The notes beneath the pieces were generated by a model. The model made no database searches and was not told the DNA's origin. It saw nothing but the letters and a program-made list of their open reading frames with translations. A stretch of DNA of 64,000 bases from Fimbriimonas ginsengisoli Gsoil 348 (lineage in GTDB: Bacteria; Armatimonadota; Fimbriimonadia; Fimbriimonadales; Fimbriimonadaceae), in NCBI GenBank assembly GCA_945881865.1, contig CAMCVK010000001.1:372001-436000 (forward strand). Reading direction: 5' to 3'. The position numbers were made by a program, and so were the translations under genes. Below are positions 59,301-64,000 of the stretch, in pieces. Position 1 is the first letter of the stretch, and the number at the start of each line of letters is the position of its first letter.

Positions 59301-59321
59301 GAGGAGCGCAGAAATCGGCAT
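56310..59321 (-). CDS. Secreted alpha-L-rhamnosidase (GH78)
   Basis: A 1003-residue exported rhamnosidase, length typical of GH78. A signal sequence is likely (MPISALLVSASLVAF). N-terminal beta domains follow (LTNPLAIQATRPELSWKL, ready match to bacterial GH78), with jelly-roll modules at about 140-300 and 310-480. The (alpha/alpha)6 catalytic barrel has DCPQRDERLGWTGDAQ (about 613-628) and SHYAYGAVAGWMFQTIGGI (about 893-911). It should release terminal rhamnose from plant or microbial glycans. It starts 15 bases after the Ig-repeat gene and is probably co-transcribed. Confidence 0.92.
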   Translation of the reverse strand: MPISALLVSASLVAFDLRCEALTNPLAIQATRPELSWKLRPVRCGGINLRQSAYSVLVASSPARLAANQGDLWNSGRVASSATFGVRYGGKPLTSRQHAWWKVRIWDEKGRASAWSESANFATGLQKNSDWSAKWVFGNKPVPVPEVLGNAKWIQSAAHPVGQVPAGESTYIKRFSGVGGPLKLFLTADNTFVVRLNGKEIARTTDPEGWRKPVEVTNQFDLRRDGNVLEVVVNNAERGPSGLIAKMDLYDGGGSRREFLTDSSWECDGKPAKEVGPNGVSPWGPLNAGQIVRAPAQYFERNFKLAKRVKRATAYVTALGIVDFEVNGKRVTDDLFTPGWTSYRKRVHYRSFDVTSFLKPGENRLDAVLGQGWFAGYVAWGMQREHYGSTPMLKAQVELEFTDGTRQTVGTDERWNFREGPIRDEHFLHGETYDATFKPRRWSGVRIGNYATKIEAFPGNPVRPYQTVRMKSIRTLRPGVYLIDFGQNLSGFVRLRVRQPKGSAITIRHGERLDAKGQLYTTNLRMAQAIDRYVAAGTGVETWNPRFTFHGFQYVEVSGLVHKPDPSTIQALAISSDTPETGSLVTSDPMLNKLVQNAWWTQKMNFIDVPTDCPQRDERLGWTGDAQAYVQTASYFSDVQAFFRKWGETLDDDQRADGQYPKVAPVLAGLDDGGPAWSDAGVICPMTIYDMYGDRAMLAKHYPNMKRFIEFCLKRSKPSLLPPDQYHAFGDWLSIGANTPNDVITTAYFAGSTALVARAARILGETQDANRYEALHQRLRKAFQSAYVSADGKVRGETQCSYVLALAFDLLEPKQAKLAANFLVADIEKRNWHLSTGFVGTRDLMHVLSKIGRNDVAFRLLHNTTFPSWGFTIVNGATSIWERWDGWTPEKGYQDPGMNSFSHYAYGAVAGWMFQTIGGITPLEPGFGRVRIAPVFDPKLSWADAKFNSVRGKIRCSWRRNGRTVSVKVEVPPNVRAEVVVPQRDGSQKVYKMGSGSATFTSK

Positions 59322-59336
59322 GACGTGCCGGGCAGG

Positions 59337-61859
59337 TTACTTTGTAATCGTCAGAATCTGCGACTTCGTCACCGTGCCCAGCTTGGCGTAGATTCCAGCG
59401 AGAGAGTTCTTCGAGACCACCTTCGTCAGGATCGTGAACGTTGCCGTCGTCTTTCCGGCCGGCACCACGATGGAGACGGGGCACTCGGCGTTTGCACTAG
59501 CCGACTGCAGTGAAACCGGGGTTCCGCCGGCCGGTGCCGGTGACGCGAGGGTTACGGTGCCGGTGGTGGTTTTCCCACCAACCACCGACATCGGGTTGAG
59601 GGTAAGCCCGGCCAGAGTTGTCGGCTTCACTGTGATGCCCGCGGGGACGCTCGTGCCGCGCGCGGTCGCCGAAAGGGTGGCGAAGGTCGAGGTGAACACC
59701 GGCTTAGTGGCCAGGGTAAACGTTCCTTCGCTCGCGCCGGACGGAATGGCGACGTTGGCCGGTGCCGTCAGCGCCGCGGACGCCGTCGCGAACGAAACCG
59801 TCATGTTCGCGCTTGGCTTGCCGTGAAGCTTGATGACTCCCGGAACCGAAAGGCCGCCGAGGGTCGACGCCGGAAGCACGATCTCCCGGATGATCGCCTG
59901 CGAGACCGCGAACCGGCTCAGCTTGATGCTCTCGTCAATGTTGACCCGGACCCAGGGCCAATACGCCTCGGGAAGGGCAACCGCTGAGACCGGGAACGTC
60001 ACGGTTTTCTTCCCCTTCGGCACCACCACAAATTCCGGAACCTGCACTAAGTCCGAATTCGTCGTCACCGTGACGATGGCGTCTTGACCGACCGGCGCGT
60101 TGTCCAGCGTGACGGTGGCGATTCCGGCGACGCCTTCGTAAACCGTGGAGGGGACAGTGAACGAGGCAATGTTCGGGGCCGAGATCGTGACGCCAATCTG
60201 GGCGTTGCCAACCGCGCTCGTCGCCTTAATCGTCGCGCGCTCCGTATTCTTTACGGCGATGGTGCGAACGAGGAACGTGGCCGAGGTTTGCCCGGCTGGA
60301 ATCGTAAGAGAAGACGGCATCGTCATCTTCGTCGAGTCCTTGCTCAGGTTCACCCGCAGGCCGGCCGCTGGTGCCGGATTCTTCAGCGTGATGGTTCCGG
60401 TCGCGCTGGTGCTGCCAAAAATGTTGCCCGGCGAAACCTTGAGGCCGAGCGCGGGAGCAGTGGAGCCGTACCGACCAAAGACAAGCTCCGGCTGGGACGC
60501 TGATCCGGAACCGGACGAGCCGACACCGGCCGCCATCGCCGAGCCATCCGGAAGCAAGACCAGCCCCGCCACCGCGCCTGGCCGGAAGCCAGGACTGACC
60601 GCATCCCCACGGAACTGGACCTCACCCGAGGTTCCAAGGCGGGAAACGTTGAAGACATCGGGGTCGCCAAGCACCTGCTGGTAAGCCGCATACAGCGATC
60701 CGTCGGTCAGGGGCGCGGCCAATACCTTCGCGAAGTCGTAGCCCGAGGCGGAGCCGAGCAAGGTGCGGTACCGCTGTCCTCCGGCCGAATCGAGCCGGTG
60801 CAATACCAACCGCTCTCCGAGGGAAGGAAATGAAGTGACCTGGAACAGGTAGGCGTCGTTGTCCGCGCCGACCGCGATTGACTTCGGATACAGCGCTGAA
60901 CGCGCCGAGTCGTAGTACTCCTGGAACCAATCAACCGTCCCCGTTTTTCGGTACAGCTTCAGGGTCTGAAGGCTGTCGCCCCAGTTGTTTCGGTTCTTTT
61001 GCGACCCGATCACATAGAGGAAGCCATCGCTGGTGGCGGCAAAATCCACCGGCGAGATGTCGCCCGTATCGCGGAAGTGCGTCTGCCAGATTGTCGTGCC
61101 GTCGGTTGGCTTAAGGGCGAAAACGCTTAGGTACTCCTCGTTGTTTAGCCGGGTCTTCGCCAGCACCAGGACGTTGCTGGTAGCCGGGTCGATAAGGATT
61201 TTGCGGCCGTAGACCTCGTCGTTTGCAGCGGCGTCGTTGCGCTTTGGGTAGGCCTTCCAGAGCACTGCTCCGGACCGCGAGGTTCGCGCCACCAAAATCC
61301 GGTGGCTACTCACGTTGATCGTCGAAATCTGCTCGTTTGCGAGGATGTAGGCGGCTTCACCTTTATCGAGGGCAAGACTTACCGGCGAAGGATCGAGCGG
61401 AAACGTTTGGCCTCCGTCGGTGAACGAGTCGGTGATCTCGGTCACCCGTGGTTTCGCCGTACCGGCCGGAAAGCGCAGGCAAAGCAGGTACGTGTTGATG
61501 CCGCGCCGCTCGGAACCCAGAACAACCGCTTCGTTGCTGCCACCCGGCGTCAGAGCGATGGCTGCCGGATTCGGGAAGGTGAACTTGATCGGAGAAACGT
61601 AGAAGCTGTTCGAAACAACCGTGCCGCCGGGCGAGACGCGCGTGGTGAAAAGCCGTCTGAAGTTGTCGGGCGCGTCGCTTGCGCCAAAAACGACCATGTT
61701 TCCGGCGGTATCCAGAGCCGCTCCGGGGCCAAGCCGCTGGTCCGTCATGTTTGGAAGTCGGTACCGCAAAAGCCAGTCGTAGTTTTGGGCGTCGGCTCGT
61801 ACGGCAGTCGTTCCGACGATGGCGGCGATGGAGACGATGCCTCCGAGGAGTCGCTTCAT
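59337..61859 (-). CDS. Secreted beta-propeller protein with four Ig-like repeats
   Basis: An 840-residue protein with a signal peptide (MKRLLGGIVSIAAIVGTTAVRADA). Residues about 25-440 look like a beta-propeller with repeated short strands. From about 465 there are four repeats of roughly 90 residues, each with a VPAGKTTATF-type segment (IPAGQTSATFLV, VPKGKKTVTFPV, IPSGASEGTFTL, VPAGKTTATFTI). Repeats of this kind occur in large extracellular proteins. The start codon at 61859 is set by the signal peptide and by a TATTCT box; the frame extends 77 codons further upstream without support. Confidence 0.78.
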   Translation of the reverse strand: MKRLLGGIVSIAAIVGTTAVRADAQNYDWLLRYRLPNMTDQRLGPGAALDTAGNMVVFGASDAPDNFRRLFTTRVSPGGTVVSNSFYVSPIKFTFPNPAAIALTPGGSNEAVVLGSERRGINTYLLCLRFPAGTAKPRVTEITDSFTDGGQTFPLDPSPVSLALDKGEAAYILANEQISTINVSSHRILVARTSRSGAVLWKAYPKRNDAAANDEVYGRKILIDPATSNVLVLAKTRLNNEEYLSVFALKPTDGTTIWQTHFRDTGDISPVDFAATSDGFLYVIGSQKNRNNWGDSLQTLKLYRKTGTVDWFQEYYDSARSALYPKSIAVGADNDAYLFQVTSFPSLGERLVLHRLDSAGGQRYRTLLGSASGYDFAKVLAAPLTDGSLYAAYQQVLGDPDVFNVSRLGTSGEVQFRGDAVSPGFRPGAVAGLVLLPDGSAMAAGVGSSGSGSASQPELVFGRYGSTAPALGLKVSPGNIFGSTSATGTITLKNPAPAAGLRVNLSKDSTKMTMPSSLTIPAGQTSATFLVRTIAVKNTERATIKATSAVGNAQIGVTISAPNIASFTVPSTVYEGVAGIATVTLDNAPVGQDAIVTVTTNSDLVQVPEFVVVPKGKKTVTFPVSAVALPEAYWPWVRVNIDESIKLSRFAVSQAIIREIVLPASTLGGLSVPGVIKLHGKPSANMTVSFATASAALTAPANVAIPSGASEGTFTLATKPVFTSTFATLSATARGTSVPAGITVKPTTLAGLTLNPMSVVGGKTTTGTVTLASPAPAGGTPVSLQSASANAECPVSIVVPAGKTTATFTILTKVVSKNSLAGIYAKLGTVTKSQILTITK

Positions 61860-61867
61860 TACAGCTA

Positions 61868-61873
61868 AGAATA
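61868..61873 (-). promoter_or_regulatory. -10-like TATTCT upstream of Ig-repeat gene
   Basis: On the minus strand TATTCT ends 8 bases before ATG at 61859, a start fixed independently by the signal peptide. Confidence 0.55.
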
Positions 61874-61943
61874 CAATCTCATACCGGCAGCGTTGCAGGG
61901 GATTCGCGTTTCTTAACAATTCGCCCCGTGCCAAACTCGGAGG

Positions 61944-62819
61944 ATGAGAATCCTTGTCACCGGGGCCGGCGGAAACATTGGTCGCGGCCTCGTTCCCCGT
62001 TTGGTCGCCGCCGGGCACGAGGTCGTGCTGTCGGACGTAAACCGCATCGACCACGGCGACTTGCCGTTCCACCAAGTCGATATCCAGCACGGATTCGGGC
62101 TAGAAAAGGCGGCCGAGGGTGCCGACATGCTGATTCACCTCCCGGCCTGGCACGGCATCCACTGGGGTCAAAAATCCGAAGCCGACTACTGGCGGCTGAA
62201 CGTGGACGGAACGTTTTGGGCGTTTCAGGCGGCGCGAAGCCAGGGCATTTCGCGGGTGGTTTTCCTTAGTTCGACCGCTTGGTATGGCCACTACGACAAG
62301 TACGGGTTCACGAAGCGCATCGGCGAGGAGCTTTGCGAATACAACCGCCGCAACCACGGCACTCGGTATGTCGCGGTGCGGCCGAACGACCTAACGCCCT
62401 GGGGCGACGACTGGCTGAACGGCTACGGAACCCGCCTACTGTACGGCGGGGTCGATCGCGAGGACGTATTGGATTGCGTTGCGCTGGCTGCCGAACGGTT
62501 GGTCCGACCGCTAGAAGGCGATGCCGAAGGCATCATCGTCGAAGCCTTGAAGCCGCCGACTTTCACGGAAGCCGATGTCGCCGACTGGGAGTCGAACCCG
62601 GAAGCCGCTTTCGCCCGCCTCTTTCCCGGTTACGAAGACCTGGTCGAAATCTATCGCCTTCGCATTCAACGCAAGCCCTCACCATCGGGATCACGGCTCG
62701 GCTGGGACGAAGTCGGTTACGCCCCGAGCCGACACTACGGCACCTTTCTCGCCGAACTCCGCCAAAAGCATGAGGAACTTGGCGAATCGGCGGTGCGGGC
62801 GCTGCGCTGTCCGTACTAA
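61944..62819 (+). CDS. NAD-dependent epimerase/dehydratase (extended SDR)
   Basis: A 291-residue cytoplasmic nucleotide-sugar-type epimerase or dehydrogenase. The Rossmann motif is VTGAGGNIGRGL (residues 5-16). The catalytic region is SSTAWYGHYDKYGFTKRIGE, with the YxxxK pair. GGAGG lies directly against the start codon, too close to act normally. CAAACT six bases upstream matches the leaderless geometry. The next gene starts 40 bases later with its own promoter. Confidence 0.85.
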   Translation: MRILVTGAGGNIGRGLVPRLVAAGHEVVLSDVNRIDHGDLPFHQVDIQHGFGLEKAAEGADMLIHLPAWHGIHWGQKSEADYWRLNVDGTFWAFQAARSQGISRVVFLSSTAWYGHYDKYGFTKRIGEELCEYNRRNHGTRYVAVRPNDLTPWGDDWLNGYGTRLLYGGVDREDVLDCVALAAERLVRPLEGDAEGIIVEALKPPTFTEADVADWESNPEAAFARLFPGYEDLVEIYRLRIQRKPSPSGSRLGWDEVGYAPSRHYGTFLAELRQKHEELGESAVRALRCPY

Positions 62820-62847
62820 AAGGGAACCAAGCGCGACAAAAAACGGA

Positions 62848-62853
62848 TAGCAT
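62848..62853 (+). promoter_or_regulatory. -10-like TAGCAT upstream of tricorn-like gene
   Basis: TAGCAT ends 6 bases before ATG at 62860, the same box and spacing as at 8366 and 40663. Confidence 0.55.
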
Positions 62854-62859
62854 AGCGGG

Positions 62860-64000
62860 ATGCTTCTGGTGCCAATCTTGGTTCTGGCCATTCCGCCTAC
62901 CGATCCTGCCTTCGACGCCGGGCCGAACCCGCAGTTGATGCAGCACCCGACGGTGAACGCAACGACCGTGGTCTTCAGCTTTGCGGGCGACCTCTGGTCG
63001 GTGCCGCGAGCCGGCGGAGACGCGGTACGCCTCACCACCTCGATTGGCAGAGAAACCAACCCGACGTTCTCGCCCGACGGCAAAACGATTTCGTTCACCG
63101 GCGAATATGACGGCAACACGGACGCCTACGTGATTCCCGCCGGAGGCGGCGTTCCGGTTCGCCTAACCGCCCACCCCGGCGCAGACCTTGCCCTTGGCTG
63201 GACCCCAGACGGAAAGAGCGTCCTCATCCAGTCGCCGATGCTCTCGAACACGGCCTACACCCGATTGTTCACCGTGCCGATGACCGGCGGCGTGCCGACC
63301 GCGCTTCCCTTCCCCGCCGGCGACGAAGCCGCGTTTTCGCCCGACGGCAAGCGCATCGCCTACACGGCCAACGGAAAGTGGCAACAGTCTTGGAAGCGGT
63401 ACCGCGGCGGCCAAACCAATACGATTTGGCTGGCGCAGCTCTCCGATTCTCGCCGTGTCGGCGTTTCGCGCGAGGGTACGGATGACAAGAACCCGATGTG
63501 GATCGGCGACAGCATTTACTACCTCTCCGATCCCAACGGCGTGATGGGCCTCAACCGCTTCGACATCAAGTCGGGCAAGGTGACCGAGGAGATCAAGGGC
63601 GAGGGCTTCGACCTGAAGTCGGCCACCGCCGGACCGGGCGTCATCGCCTACGAGCGGCTCGGCTATATCCACTTGTACGACCTAGCAACGCGAAAATCTT
63701 CCCGTTTAGATGTCTCCATTAAGGGCGATTTCCAGGCGGTTCGACCGGCGATCAAGGACGTCAGCGGAGCCATCAACGGAGTCGGCATCTCGCCTTCCGG
63801 TTCGCGCCTGGTCGTTTCGGCCCGCGGCTGGGTCTTCACGCTTCCGGCGGCAAAAGGCGACGCCCGATTGCTGAGCGGCAAGCAAGGCGTGAACCGCCGC
63901 GATCCGGCGTGGTCGCCGGATGGCAAGACGATCGCGTACATGACCGACGAAGACGGTACGCAGAAGCTGGCCCTGTTCGACGTGGCCACCTCGACCGAAA
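62860..64000 (+). CDS. Tricorn protease-like protein, N-terminal part (truncated by window)
   Basis: An open frame of 380 codons that runs off the right edge. A short signal-like N-terminus (LLVPILVLAIPP) is followed by QHPTVNATTVVFSFAGDLWS, the typical opening of tricorn-type peptidases. Beta-propeller blades with the TolB-like element FSPDGKTISFTGEYDG recur at about 68, 155 and 355 (AFSPDGKRIAYTANG, AWSPDGKTIAYMTDE). The PDZ and serine-protease domains would lie outside the window. Tricorn proteins degrade oligopeptides; a signal peptide would place this one in the periplasm. Confidence 0.85.
   Translation, partial: MLLVPILVLAIPPTDPAFDAGPNPQLMQHPTVNATTVVFSFAGDLWSVPRAGGDAVRLTTSIGRETNPTFSPDGKTISFTGEYDGNTDAYVIPAGGGVPVRLTAHPGADLALGWTPDGKSVLIQSPMLSNTAYTRLFTVPMTGGVPTALPFPAGDEAAFSPDGKRIAYTANGKWQQSWKRYRGGQTNTIWLAQLSDSRRVGVSREGTDDKNPMWIGDSIYYLSDPNGVMGLNRFDIKSGKVTEEIKGEGFDLKSATAGPGVIAYERLGYIHLYDLATRKSSRLDVSIKGDFQAVRPAIKDVSGAINGVGISPSGSRLVVSARGWVFTLPAAKGDARLLSGKQGVNRRDPAWSPDGKTIAYMTDEDGTQKLALFDVATSTE

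Noticed and set aside
1-64000. CRISPR arrays, prophage, insertion sequences, toxin-antitoxin pairs, secondary-metabolite clusters
   Set aside because: I looked for regular spacer-repeat arrays, integrases, transposases and typical small gene pairs and saw none; the AbrB-type gene leads an efflux operon and is not paired with a toxin.

Overview
The window is bacterial chromosome, GC-rich (by eye about 60%) and densely coded on both strands. Protein resemblances recalled from memory, frequent TTG/GTG starts, the many secreted glycoside hydrolases and lipoproteins, and the mix of housekeeping genes point to Armatimonadota, most likely a Fimbriimonas-like member. This is inference; no 16S rRNA gene is present. 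I see no phage, insertion sequence, transposase or CRISPR array.

Layout. 1-2.3 kb: end of the ATP synthase operon (atpD tail, atpC) and RNase J. 2.3-5.9 kb (minus): a tightly overlapping operon of glycosyltransferase, Trm112-like protein, aroQ, M24 peptidase and a degenerate ABC ATPase. 6-10.3 kb: small membrane protein, siderophore/cobalamin-type ABC ATPase, PhyH-type dioxygenase, and an alkylation-repair pair (Ada-AlkA fusion plus Ogt). 10.3-18.7 kb: a very large GH2-like secreted hydrolase, an esterase, a hairpin-repeat region and FtsK. 18.7-19.8 kb: a purine-rich repeat tract, tRNA-Leu, rplU-rpmA. 19.9-26.5 kb: AbrB-type regulator and a tripartite RND efflux operon. 26.5-32.9 kb: DNRLRE-type secreted protein, MutS2, cytidine deaminase, two paralogous lipoproteins and a cytochrome b-c fusion. 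33-38.5 kb: class III nucleotidyl cyclase, an ECF sigma/anti-sigma pair, tRNA-Trp, an outer-membrane-type protein and a sugar kinase-like protein. 38.5-46 kb: hydrolase, repeat lipoprotein, FkbM methyltransferase, oxidoreductase, a second ECF sigma with a novel partner, pirin, DinB. 46-54 kb: cydAB and three related HTH/GAF/PAS sensor proteins. 54-64 kb: PepSY protein, ATP-grasp ligase with a glycine-rich lipoprotein, GH78 rhamnosidase, an Ig-repeat secreted protein, an epimerase and the start of a tricorn-like protease.

The most general signal is promoter architecture. At least 15 of about 38 genes that appear to start a transcription unit have a TANNNT hexamer ending 5-8 bases before the start codon, with no Shine-Dalgarno sequence between. 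A -10 box in that place would begin the mRNA at or within a few bases of the start codon, so leaderless transcription seems common here. Internal operon genes instead use 4-base ATGA-type overlaps.

Other leads are the lipoprotein/ATP-grasp pair (54794-56242), the tandem sensor paralogues, one of which has lost half its HTH yet shares an identical 41-bp 3' end, an RND pump with an inserted membrane segment, and an ECF sigma factor with a LAPFL-repeat partner.
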